NCBI RefSeq assembly: GCF_001921845.1
Contig: NZ_MSJM01000001.1
Span: 124,001-188,000 of the forward strand
Length of the DNA: 64,000 nucleotides
Direction: 5' to 3'
Source of the DNA: Streptococcus cuniculi
GTDB taxonomy: Bacteria; Bacillota; Bacilli; Lactobacillales; Streptococcaceae
This document shows, piece by piece, positions 44,616-52,857 of the stretch. The notes beneath the pieces are model-generated. The model ran no database searches, was not told the origin of the DNA, and saw nothing but the letters and a program-made list of their open reading frames with translations. The first letter of the stretch is position 1. Each line of letters begins with the position of its first letter. The translations under genes were made by a program, and so were the position numbers.

Positions 44616-45365
44616 TTATACCCCCAATAACTGTCTCATTCTTCGTCCGACACTGACAATCGTAACGATATAAATACCCCCTTGGAAAATGGAAGCGAGC
44701 GCTGCTCCGTAAGGGATTTCTTCCACCTCTACAATCGCCGCAAGGAAGTTTGCGGGAGATATAGCTGCATAGATGACCGAGATAATACTTAGTCCCAAGG
44801 CGATGAGGACATAGGATGAAAAATATTTCAAAAAGGTAATGGCAATCGGACGAACGGTTTCATTAATCAAGCAGGCCAATAAGACAGGCGCTAGAGCCTT
44901 TAAGAAATAGAGTTCGATATAGCGCATAAAATTCAACAATCCTACAATTCCATTTGCAATGAGCGATACTGTTCCGCCAATCAAGTTTAAAATAATCTTT
45001 GCGACTCCTTTTGTGTGCCCTATATCAAATGCGTAGCTATAATCTTTTATTTTTACAACCTTAGAAATCAGGTGGGCACCGCTATCGAGGAGCCACATCA
45101 GCCCATCTAAGATACTCGCAGAGTATTGAATGAGCAACCAGCAGGCTAGATACTTAAAAGCAATTTCAAGCCATAGTTTTTGCGGTAGCTTTTTCCCCGT
45201 ACTTCCTATCAACTCGTACCACCTCATCATTTCCATTAGCAAAAAGATAGACAAGAGGATATTGCCTAGAACAAGGAGCGCCTTGTTCATCGCAATAGCT
45301 GATTGATTGACAGTAGGATTGTACTCTGCAAGTGTCTTAATGAGGTCTGAAACATTTAGTTTCAT
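44616..45365 (-). CDS. TrbL/VirB6-like conjugation membrane protein
   Basis: A 249-aa polytopic membrane protein with about six hydrophobic helices, a conserved-looking LNFMRYIELYFLKALAPVLLACLINETVRPIAI central part and Gly/Ala-rich end. The position between the pilin-like and PrgI genes is that of the VirB6/TrbL channel protein. Assignment rests on topology and synteny. Confidence 0.8.
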   Translation of the reverse strand: MKLNVSDLIKTLAEYNPTVNQSAIAMNKALLVLGNILLSIFLLMEMMRWYELIGSTGKKLPQKLWLEIAFKYLACWLLIQYSASILDGLMWLLDSGAHLISKVVKIKDYSYAFDIGHTKGVAKIILNLIGGTVSLIANGIVGLLNFMRYIELYFLKALAPVLLACLINETVRPIAITFLKYFSSYVLIALGLSIISVIYAAISPANFLAAIVEVEEIPYGAALASIFQGGIYIVTIVSVGRRMRQLLGV

Positions 45366-45380
45366 ATCAGCCCTCCTTGT

Positions 45381-45608
45381 TTAAAATTTGATTGCTCGAA
45401 TCGCTGCTACAATCGCAGCTGTAATGGTCGCAGAAAAGGCGGATAGGGCAAAACCATTGATAATCCCTTCTTGTCCCTGATCACGTTGTTCAGGCCGTTT
45501 ATTCTTACGTCCTGCAAATACTTCGTACACTCCAAATAACATCCAAAAAAGGCCTGAGATAGACATCAAACCTCCAATTAGTGTCACAATTTTAATTGCC
45601 ATATCCAT
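45381..45608 (-). CDS. Small two-helix pilin-like (TrbC/VirB2-type) protein
   Basis: A 75-aa protein with two hydrophobic helices (about 5-28 and 50-72) joined by a polar loop (AGRKNKRPEQRDQGQEG). I start at ATG 45608, 9 nt after AAGGAG; an upstream TTG is also in frame. Its start lies inside the frame of the broken YdbC-like gene. In related elements this gene precedes TrbL, as here. Confidence 0.7.
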   Translation of the reverse strand: MDMAIKIVTLIGGLMSISGLFWMLFGVYEVFAGRKNKRPEQRDQGQEGIINGFALSAFSATITAAIVAAIRAIKF

Positions 45609-45870
45609 GTGTAGTTTCTCCTTTTTCAATTTCTAGTGTTTGTAAGGCTTCTTTCAAAGCCGTTAGTTCATCGATTTTGAGAGTAATCCCTCGATTCATT
45701 TTGCATTTGGACTCCATTTGCGAATATCCCAAACGGCAGGTTTCTCATTGTAGGAAATACCTTTGTCCAGCCTTTCGAGACGGTCGACAAGACAGCAACT
45801 CGCTTGATAACCTGGAACGTAAAGTGATTGGCGGAATCAATTGTCTTAACTGTTTTACTCCTTTACAAAC
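45592..45870 (-). pseudogene. Broken YdbC/PC4-like ssDNA-binding protein gene
   Basis: Three frames in succession match one small PC4/YdbC-type protein: FQVIKRVAVLSTVSKGWTK, then ISYNEKPAVWDIRKWSPNAK, then MNRGITLKIDELTALKEALQ. The known pattern is VLS..KGW.KE...VSWN..EPKYDIR.WSP...KMGKGITL, so two deletions (near 45765 and 45690) have broken the frame. No start codon remains in the first segment, whose 5' side runs into a repeat. PC4-like proteins bind single-stranded DNA and are common cargo of conjugative elements. Confidence 0.65.
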
Positions 45871-45879
45871 AGAAAAAAG

Positions 45880-46020
45880 GGAATGAGGCAGAAGTCGTGA
45901 TTTCGATGAAATCGACTATCCTCACTCCTTTATTTCTAGGTTCGGGCTAAAATAATCCACTTGCTTATCCTCGCTCTCGAGTTTCCAAGCTCAAGTATTA
46001 ACAGTCCACTGGACTGTTAA
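45880..46020. repeat. Repeat block in the conjugation island
   Basis: GTGATTTCGATGAAATCGAC to GGGCTAAAATAATCCACT (45896-45963) resembles 52672-52745. It is followed by a perfect odd palindrome with 11-bp arms around C at 46009 (TTAACAGTCCA and complement, 45998-46020). The block separates the broken YdbC-like gene from the adhesin 3' end. Confidence 0.7.
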
Positions 46021-46106
46021 TATATGCGTCAAACTGTTCAAACTATAAAAGAAATAAGCCCGGACACTTTTTGGTCCAGACTCCTGTGGCAGTATGCGAA
46101 GAAAAG

Positions 46107-46151
46107 GACTGTAAGTTATGAGTACACTTAGAGAGATTATGGCTTACAGTC
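46107..46151 (-). terminator. Inverted repeat after the adhesin gene
   Basis: GACTGTAAG (46107-46115) and CTTACAGTC (46143-46151) with a 27-nt loop, 50 bp beyond the adhesin stop. The long loop and missing T-run make terminator function uncertain; a smaller GGAC..GTCC stem is at 46058-46073. Confidence 0.35.
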
Positions 46152-46201
46152 ACCAAACTTCAGTATACTGTATCATCGTGATTGAGGCAAGGCTTTCTAT
46201 C

Positions 46202-49200
46202 CTATTTTGACACGTGCTTCAAGACTTTTTTCATCTGCTTACTAAACAAACGTGTTTTCCATTCCGCAAGGAATGCAAGAAGAAGAGAGCCAAGTAGTGT
46301 GTAGATAAGTCCTGCTTTCTCACCTGTCCGAGGAAGCCATCCTGTTGGTTTATCCTCCTTAGGAGTCTTGTTCACCCGTTTTTCGGTCATCAGCTCCTCT
46401 CGTTTACCGTCCTTATCGACGATAAACTGTTTAGCGGTGTTTTCGATATCTGTGCCAGCTGGAACATCTTTCTTCACAGTAGCTGGAATCTCTACTTGAT
46501 AATAGACCCCTAGTTCAAATTTAGAAGTGTCGAGTACCTTGATTTGACCAAGCGTCTTCTTCACAGAATCATTTGGTAGAACGGTAAGCCTGCCATCTTT
46601 ATTCTCAATATCAAATTGGCTTGTCACATCCTTACCTGTAGACTTGTTATAGACCTTAATCGCTTTTGTGTCGATGGTCACATAACGCTCATCATAGTCA
46701 TCTTCTGCACCGATTGTCTGAAGTAGACTTTCTTTATCAAACGGTGTCGTATCCACCCAGACTTGATAATGGATGGTTGTGCCAGCTTTGATGATAGCGG
46801 TATTGATATTTTCAGGCTCGTTGTTGTCCACTTTGTCCGCATACGGGTCTTTGTTGGTGTCTTGATAGCGGTCTTTCAACTCACTATCGTCATCCAACAA
46901 TTTCGTGCCTTTGATGTCCACATTTGCTTTATCAAGGACAAACTTGTGAGGTTCTGGCTTGTTTTTCTTCACCTTGTTGACCCGTTTTTGAGTCGGTTTC
47001 TCAGTCGGATCATTTGGTTTTCCTGTCTCTGGATTGACCGTTGTCACAAACTGACGAGCGGTGTTTTCAATATCAACGCCTGCCGCCACATCGTCTTTGA
47101 CGGTGACTGGAATATCAAACTTGTAATAGCGACCAAAGGAAAAGCGCTCGGTATCGAGTACATTGTCTTTGATTAAGTCCTTCTTGGTTTGAATGGTAAG
47201 TTTCCCGTCCTGGTCTTTGACATCAAAGAGTTTCGTTACCTCTTCACCAGTCTTGCCATCATAACCCTTGATGTTCTTGACATCTAAGGTTAAGTGCTTC
47301 GCATCATAGCTATCCGTCAAGCCTGTTGCTTGAATCAGCTGTTCTGGTGTAAAGTGATTCGTATCGAGCCATAGCTGATAGAAAAGTTTATCCCCACGTT
47401 TCACGACCTTGGTATTCAAGTTCTGCGGTTCATTGTTGTCCACCTTGTCCACGTATGGGTCTTTGTTGGTGTCTGTGTACTCGTCTTTGACCTCATCATC
47501 GTCATCCATCAATTTGTCTCCTGTGATGTCAAATTTACCTTCAGATAAGTCAAACTTCTCTGGTTGGAAATCTGGTTTTTCAGGTGTAACATCTGGAATT
47601 GGATTGTCTTTAAAAGTCATACGAGAGAGACTAATCAAAGCGTTGCTTGAGGTGAGTGTACCTGCAAGCGTTCCTTTGGCATTTCCATTCTTTTCCTTCT
47701 TGTCATCCGATTGACTGAAGGTGCGGGTAGAGAATGGCTTCGACCCGTCTGCATTCTTAGAAGCCGTAATCGTATAGAGATCCGTCTTCTCATCGTAGGT
47801 CATGTGAATGTAGATTGGGGCAATCTTCTCATAACCTGCGGGAGCTTCTACCTCTTCAATCTTCCAGTCCCCGTAAAGCAGCTCTGTCGTCGCAAAACCG
47901 TCTTCATCCTCTTTGATAGTCGTTGTGAACTCGACAGCCTCTGCCTTGGTATCATTGATTGGGCTTGCCTTGAAGGTCACATCGTTGATTCCTGAATGGC
48001 TGCTATCTCCCTTGCTTTGAACGATTTTTTGGATGGAGATTTTTGCCTTGATGATTTGCTCAAGGGATTTGGTGTTTGGAGTGACAATGTTTTTGGTCGC
48101 ATCATCTTTCTTTGTGATGGTGAACTCGTGGATTTTTCCATCTAAAGCATAGCCTTCAGGAGCGTTGGTTTCCTTCCAGTAGTATTTACCTAGGGCAAGG
48201 TTTCCAACAGCGACTGTCAAGTCCTTGTCATCGACATTTAAAACAAGATTATCCCCGTTATCCACTTCTTGACCGTTGATAATAGAGGTCTTGACTTTCT
48301 CCCCTTTTAAGAGTTTCGCATTTGGAATATCTGTCCACTTGACTGGAGTATCTTTCTTATGGCTAGCAGCTCCTGTTGTATCTTCTGCATAATAAAGCGT
48401 ATACTCCGCATTTTTAAGGATAGCTTGACCTTGAGCTTCCGTATCGGTGTCCTTGTCTCGTTTTTCAAGGGTATTTTCTCCCTTGATTTCATCATTCGTG
48501 CCTGATATAGTGAGTTCAAGTGTGCCATCTTGTTTCAAGGTCGCAGATTGTGCTTTAAAGGTTTTCGCAAAACCAGCGGATGCAGAGATTTCTTCCACGG
48601 TATAATCCCCCAGCTGCATGTTTTCAACCAAGGCTTCCCCCTTGATGTCAGTAGTAATCTCATAAACCTTACCACTCTGCTTGTTGGTTAACTTGAACTT
48701 GTTTCCAAGAAGTGTGTAGTATTGGTTCCACATGGCCAGTTGAGATTCTGTTCCTTTTTTGACGATTTTAATCTTACCCGTGATCTCATCATTAGTGCCA
48801 CTCACCGTCACGAGCTGATTATCCTTGCCATTAACACCTACTTTCGGTGTTTTGGCATCGAGGGTAATTTCTTGAGTTTTAAAAGTCTTTTGGAATCCTG
48901 GGGAAGCCTTGATTTCTTCCACCGTGTAGGTGCCAAACGGAATATCGGTTAACGTCACGACTCCTTTGGCATCAGTTGTTCCTTCAAAAATCTTGCCTGT
49001 CTTCTTATCGGTGAGGCGGAAAACATTGCCTTTCAAGGTATAGAGGTTGTTCCACATAGATGTACCAGAAGCTGTCCCTGTCTTTTGAATGGTGACAGAG
49101 CCTTTTGAGTCCGCATTGACCTTGAAGCCCGTATTTCCAAACAACCCTGTCACAATATCAAAGTGGTCTCCACGACCGTCCGTGTATTCGTAGGATACCG

Positions 49201-50224
49201 CATTTGAGTTGAACTGCTTTAAAGCGACATAAGCTGTTGGTAAGAGCTTGGTGGAATCCGCATTGGTGGCTCTTGACAATCCTGTCACTAAACCGCCACC
49301 TGAAATCGAAAGATCTGTATCAGGTCCGACGATATAGGCTAACGCTCCTTGCTTATCAAGTGATGCTCGTTGACTGGCATCGATGTCGGAGACCTTCATC
49401 GCCATCAAGACTTGTTCGTTAGGAATTGGTTGTTTCGTATCTTGGCGAACTAAGGTGGCAGTATAGGTCGTGCGTTCAATATAGCCTGCAGGACGACCCG
49501 TCCCAAGAGGGAGCCCTCTTCCTGCCACACCATCTTCGGATCTCCCACCTGAACCAGATGAAATCGCTCCACCCGTCGGGACAACCACTCCAACGGTGAT
49601 GACAGAACCCTGGTTCTTGATGGCCATAGCCACATCCTTATTTTTCCATCTATCACGACCGTGCTTTACATCGATATGAGTAATCATTAAATCAACGGGA
49701 ATCTTCTCGCCTGTTTCAATATCTGTGACGGTCCCGACATTGGTCACGGAAAGGGATTGTCCTGGGTTCAGATACCCTCCAATATCCTCTTTTACAAAGC
49801 CGTCTCGTTTGAGAGGATGCAGGATATTTGTTCCGAAAATAGTATCGAGCCGGCCTGTCGCTACACCATTGATGCCTTTGACTTCAGAATGAGCATTCCA
49901 TTGGATTTGGTCTGCGACATACTTGACATGACCTAGGTCTTTGTCTGCGACAAGGGAATCTACTAGAGCTTGAAACTCTGGCGAAGACATGTCTCCTGTG
50001 TTGGCCTTAACAACGGGTACGCCATTGAGTGAGCCAATCTGTTGTCCGTGCTGGATTTCAGCCGCTTGGACAATGCTTTGATTCCATGGTACTTGCGGGA
50101 CGAGTGTTGAAACTCCCGCTCCTGTAAGAGCCACCCCTGTGCTAAGAAGAGCAAGGGTGCGTTTCAATCGCTTCTTACCATTCTTTTTTCGATTGCGGTA
50201 AGAAGGTGTTTGAGAATTGTTCAT
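46202..50224 (-). CDS. LPXTG-anchored multidomain adhesin (SpaA-like and AgI/II C2-like domains)
   Basis: A 1340-aa surface protein. The YSIRK-less basic signal peptide ends near AQA-AEI (about residue 55). An N-terminal domain (about 56-370) is followed by SpaA/Cna-B-like isopeptide domains (repeats beginning KGSVTIQKTG, GKIKIVKKG, ENTLEKRD and AKISIQKI, up to about 850). Next come two copies of an antigen I/II C2-type isopeptide domain (DNNEPQNLNTKVVKRG and DNNEPENINTAIIKAG), then LPRTG at 1297-1301, a hydrophobic helix and a basic tail. Start follows AAGGAGA. Likely mediates attachment or mating contact; the ligand is unknown. Confidence 0.9.
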   Translation of the reverse strand: MNNSQTPSYRNRKKNGKKRLKRTLALLSTGVALTGAGVSTLVPQVPWNQSIVQAAEIQHGQQIGSLNGVPVVKANTGDMSSPEFQALVDSLVADKDLGHVKYVADQIQWNAHSEVKGINGVATGRLDTIFGTNILHPLKRDGFVKEDIGGYLNPGQSLSVTNVGTVTDIETGEKIPVDLMITHIDVKHGRDRWKNKDVAMAIKNQGSVITVGVVVPTGGAISSGSGGRSEDGVAGRGLPLGTGRPAGYIERTTYTATLVRQDTKQPIPNEQVLMAMKVSDIDASQRASLDKQGALAYIVGPDTDLSISGGGLVTGLSRATNADSTKLLPTAYVALKQFNSNAVSYEYTDGRGDHFDIVTGLFGNTGFKVNADSKGSVTIQKTGTASGTSMWNNLYTLKGNVFRLTDKKTGKIFEGTTDAKGVVTLTDIPFGTYTVEEIKASPGFQKTFKTQEITLDAKTPKVGVNGKDNQLVTVSGTNDEITGKIKIVKKGTESQLAMWNQYYTLLGNKFKLTNKQSGKVYEITTDIKGEALVENMQLGDYTVEEISASAGFAKTFKAQSATLKQDGTLELTISGTNDEIKGENTLEKRDKDTDTEAQGQAILKNAEYTLYYAEDTTGAASHKKDTPVKWTDIPNAKLLKGEKVKTSIINGQEVDNGDNLVLNVDDKDLTVAVGNLALGKYYWKETNAPEGYALDGKIHEFTITKKDDATKNIVTPNTKSLEQIIKAKISIQKIVQSKGDSSHSGINDVTFKASPINDTKAEAVEFTTTIKEDEDGFATTELLYGDWKIEEVEAPAGYEKIAPIYIHMTYDEKTDLYTITASKNADGSKPFSTRTFSQSDDKKEKNGNAKGTLAGTLTSSNALISLSRMTFKDNPIPDVTPEKPDFQPEKFDLSEGKFDITGDKLMDDDDEVKDEYTDTNKDPYVDKVDNNEPQNLNTKVVKRGDKLFYQLWLDTNHFTPEQLIQATGLTDSYDAKHLTLDVKNIKGYDGKTGEEVTKLFDVKDQDGKLTIQTKKDLIKDNVLDTERFSFGRYYKFDIPVTVKDDVAAGVDIENTARQFVTTVNPETGKPNDPTEKPTQKRVNKVKKNKPEPHKFVLDKANVDIKGTKLLDDDSELKDRYQDTNKDPYADKVDNNEPENINTAIIKAGTTIHYQVWVDTTPFDKESLLQTIGAEDDYDERYVTIDTKAIKVYNKSTGKDVTSQFDIENKDGRLTVLPNDSVKKTLGQIKVLDTSKFELGVYYQVEIPATVKKDVPAGTDIENTAKQFIVDKDGKREELMTEKRVNKTPKEDKPTGWLPRTGEKAGLIYTLLGSLLLAFLAEWKTRLFSKQMKKVLKHVSK

Positions 50225-50336
50225 AGTGTCTCCTTTTCTTGTTGTGAAGTAAAAAGCAGCCTTTGCGCTGCCAGTTTATTCTTCTGATCTCCTTGAGGGA
50301 GAGCGGGTTGAAATCATTATATCTCCTTTGAGCATC

Positions 50337-50363
50337 AAAAAAGACAAGCGCACGACTTGTCTT
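50337..50363 (-). terminator. Terminator after the 102-aa gene
   Basis: AAGACAAG and CTTGTCTT around TCGTGCG, followed by a T-run on the minus strand, between the 102-aa gene and the adhesin. The adhesin probably starts from its own promoter; TATAAT at 50321-50316 is a candidate -10. Confidence 0.8.
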
Positions 50364-50368
50364 TTGTA

Positions 50369-50677
50369 TTAACCTTGTTTGCAATAGCCTTTTCCTGTAA
50401 GCCGTAAAACGCTTTTATTTCCGTTACCTTCTCGTCGAGCGACAAGGACATTTTGCGACATAATCGTGCGAATCTGTGGATGTAAATGTGCATAGTCATA
50501 AATAGCCTCGACCGTTTCAACTGTGCCAGCAATATAACCTTTTTGTGAAATCGTTCCAAATCGAGGATGTAATTTCACGGTGCGTCCGTCCACGAGACGG
50601 GCGGTTACTCCGCCTCGTTGACCTAGTTTGCGTAAGTCAGCTAATGTGACTTCAGTATCCTTTTTCATTTGATTCAT
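50369..50677 (-). CDS. Hypothetical protein, 102 aa
   Basis: Not recognised. The basic protein (MNQMKKDTEVTLADLRKLGQ start) has no membrane helix; GGVTARLVDGRTVKLHP suggests a small beta-rich, possibly RNA- or DNA-contacting fold, but this is a guess. ATG follows TAGGAGG; a second Met is 4 codons in. It is the first gene of the accessory island on the minus strand and is cut off by its own terminator. Its leader contains two hairpins, see 50678-51240. Confidence 0.6.
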   Translation of the reverse strand: MNQMKKDTEVTLADLRKLGQRGGVTARLVDGRTVKLHPRFGTISQKGYIAGTVETVEAIYDYAHLHPQIRTIMSQNVLVARREGNGNKSVLRLTGKGYCKQG

Positions 50678-51240
50678 GTTTTTTCCTCCTAGCGAATCAA
50701 AGGCGATTTACGCCGTGCTGTGAGAAGACGTATCTTCTCATCGGTATTTCTTACACACAGTTTATAGTCTAGGTACTGCAAACTCCTTCAGCTTATGACG
50801 TTGTGTCATGCTTTTGCGTTATGTGCCTGGGCTAGATATCCTTTTCTAGCTACTACACCACCCCTATTTCTCTTTTATCCATAGGCACGCTAATCGGGAT
50901 AGTGGTTAGTATTCAGTTTTCAAAGAACACAAATCGTTTTAGGTCCATGAGGAAATGCTACTCTCCATTGAAAAGTGAAACCAAGAAAACTCGTGATACA
51001 AGCACTTGATAACTATTTCCATATTTTAATGACGAAGAATGAGTCAGATAATCACTCTGGGAATCCATATCCTGTCTTTCTATTTATTCGCAATTACTTT
51101 TCACAATGAGTATTTTTTTGCAAAATATTTATCATCTTGGGGAAAAGGAAGCCAATTCAGCTCTAACTGATTATCGTTAGCCTCATGGGAAACCTTATAG
51201 CCTCACCCTCATCATTCCTCGAAGCATCTGGCATCTCCAA
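50678..51240. other. Gene-free leader at the ald-side edge of the island
   Basis: No supported gene. On the minus strand upstream of the 102-aa gene are two hairpins, TGAGAAGA-CGTA-TCTTCTCA (50721-50740) and GCTAGA/TCTAGC (50831-50850), plus a 14-codon ATG frame (about 50803 down), a layout reminiscent of attenuated leaders. No direct repeat marking the element border was found when compared with 38421-38584. Confidence 0.4.
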
Positions 51241-51247
51241 ATTTCAC

Positions 51248-51276
51248 TTGATTTTCTAAGCGTTTTTATATACACT
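51248..51276 (+). promoter_or_regulatory. Probable ald promoter
   Basis: TTGATT (51248-51253), 17-bp spacer, TACACT (51271-51276), 27 bp before the ald ATG. Confidence 0.55.
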
Positions 51277-51303
51277 AAGGACATAGAAAAAAGGAGGTCA
51301 ACT

Positions 51304-52413
51304 ATGCTAATTGGAATTCCAAAAGAAATTAAAAACAATGAAAATCGGGTGGCTCTGACACCTGCTGGTGTGCAAAGTCTGGTTGCCCATGGCCATCAAG
51401 TCGTGGTTGAAACAGGTGCTGGACTGGGTTCTGGCTTTGCGGACAAGGACTATGAAGCGCAAGGAGCAACCATTCTTGCTTCCGCTGCTGAAGTTTGGGC
51501 GAGCGAATTGGTCGTGAAAGTCAAAGAGCCTCTCGCAGAAGAATATGGCTTTCTCCGTGAAGACCTTCTTCTCTTCACCTATCTCCACATGGCTGCAGCT
51601 CCCGAATTGGCAGACGCCATGCTGACTAGCAAGACCACAGGAATCGCCTATGAAACCGTAACAGACAATGGTCAACTGCCACTTCTAACCCCCATGAGTG
51701 AGGTGGCTGGTCGAATGGCCGTTCAAATTGGCGCGCATTTCCTGACTAAGCAAGAAGGTGGCTCTGGTGTTCTTCTGGGCGGGGTACCTGGCGTTCCTAA
51801 AGGAAAAGTGACCATCATCGGTGGTGGGGTCGTAGGGACACATGCCGCCCGTATTGCCCTAGGACTAGGAGCACAGGTGACTATTTTGGACATCAGCGCT
51901 AAGCGCCTGTCTGTCTTAGAAGAAGTCTTCGGCAATCAGATTCAAACCCTCATGTCCAATTCATTCAACATTGCAGCAAGCGTCAAGGAGGCGGACGTGG
52001 TGATTGGAGCAGTCTTGCTTCCTGGCGCAAAAGCACCGAAATTAGTTACTGAAAACATGGTCAAACAAATGCGTCAAGGTTCTGTCATTGTAGACGTAGC
52101 TGTTGACCAAGGCGGGGTCGTTGAAACAGCAAATCGCGTCACAACCCACGATGAGCCCGTCTATGAAAAACACGGAGTCCTCCACTATGCTGTTGCCAAT
52201 ATCCCTGGAGCCGTTGCCCGTACTTCTACCATTGCACTAACCAACGTGACCTTGCCGTACATTGTCAAACTAGCCAATAAAGGCTTCAAGCAAGCCATTT
52301 TAGACGATGCCGGTTTCCGCCAAGGTGTGACGACCTATCAAGGCCTCATCACCAACGCTGCTGTCGCTGCTGGTCTAAACCAAGACTACACAAGCATTGA
52401 TGAATTGGTATAA
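51304..52413 (+). CDS. ald: Alanine dehydrogenase
   Basis: NAD-dependent oxidative deamination of L-alanine to pyruvate and ammonia. The 369-aa enzyme starts [20 protein letters not shown] after AAGGAGG. It has the catalytic Lys region VVKVKEP, the catalytic His in YLHMAAAPE, and the nucleotide-binding [18 protein letters not shown] with DIS at the strand end. Single gene between the accessory island and a repeat cluster; the island may have entered just upstream of it. Confidence 0.96.
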   Translation: MLIGIPKEIKNNENRVALTPAGVQSLVAHGHQVVVETGAGLGSGFADKDYEAQGATILASAAEVWASELVVKVKEPLAEEYGFLREDLLLFTYLHMAAAPELADAMLTSKTTGIAYETVTDNGQLPLLTPMSEVAGRMAVQIGAHFLTKQEGGSGVLLGGVPGVPKGKVTIIGGGVVGTHAARIALGLGAQVTILDISAKRLSVLEEVFGNQIQTLMSNSFNIAASVKEADVVIGAVLLPGAKAPKLVTENMVKQMRQGSVIVDVAVDQGGVVETANRVTTHDEPVYEKHGVLHYAVANIPGAVARTSTIALTNVTLPYIVKLANKGFKQAILDDAGFRQGVTTYQGLITNAAVAAGLNQDYTSIDELV

Positions 52414-52414
52414 A

Positions 52415-52440
52415 AAAAGAACTGGCAACAGTTCTTTTAA
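52415..52440 (+). terminator. Terminator after ald
   Basis: AAAAGAACTG-GCAA-CAGTTCTTTT directly after the stop codon. The same hairpin sequence recurs at 52831-52855. Confidence 0.85.
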
Positions 52441-52474
52441 AACATAGACCAGCCCAAAATCTATTTAAACAAGT

Positions 52475-52580
52475 TATAGTCTTTTGAATAAACTTTGATA
52501 CATCGTCACTTTCGACTTACCGTACTCCAATACTGTCCGCATCTCAGTTCCTTGTTTGAAAGTTCATTCATTTGACTATA
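52475..52580. repeat. TATAGTC MITE-like element, uninterrupted
   Basis: A 106-bp element with about 22-bp inverted ends (TATAGTCTTTTGAATAAACT and the complement of GTTCATTCATTTGACTATA). It is the empty form of the BOX-interrupted copy at 27797-28008, and a related end is at 3393-3441. No coding potential. Confidence 0.8.
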
Positions 52581-52828
52581 AAAAGCTCTGCTAACTGAAC
52601 ATTCGATTCCCGATTTTCGCGAGCGGAGCGAGCCTCATCAGATACTTTTTGCCGTGGTAAATGTAGGGAGTGGGATAAAAATCGTGATTTCGTAGAAATC
52701 GATTATCCTCGCTCCTTTGTTTCTGGGCTCGGGCTAAAATAATCCACTGGATTATTTTACTCCGCAGGAAGTCGCTACCGCCCGTACCACCTAAGAAAAG
52801 TATCATAAAAGAACGTTTTCTTCAATCT
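52581..52828. repeat. Inverted copy of the 11.7-kb repeat with a 122-bp insert
   Basis: Both ends match 11685-11810 in inverse orientation; 52651-52772 is extra and contains the GGGATAAAAATCG/CGATTATCC palindrome and the perfect hairpin AAAATAATCCA-C-TGGATTATTTT (52736-52758). A nested repeat inside a repeat. Confidence 0.75.
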
Positions 52829-52857
52829 AAAAAGAACTGGCAACAGTTCTTTTTACT
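52829..52857 (-). terminator. Terminator of phoH
   Basis: AAAAAGAACTG-GCAA-CAGTTCTTTTT, overlapping the phoH stop codon; sequence duplicate of the ald terminator 415 bp away. Confidence 0.85.

Noticed and set aside
45609..46201. Intact gene between the pilin-like and adhesin genes
   Set aside because: No single frame with start and stop covers the PC4-like segments; the rest is repeat sequence.
49237..49656. Small genes inside the adhesin gene on either strand
   Set aside because: They are other-frame shadows of the 1340-aa reading frame, without ribosome binding sites.
50790..50810. Leader peptide gene before the 102-aa protein
   Set aside because: A 14-codon ATG frame exists, but its Shine-Dalgarno and conservation cannot be judged; kept only as a note in the leader feature.
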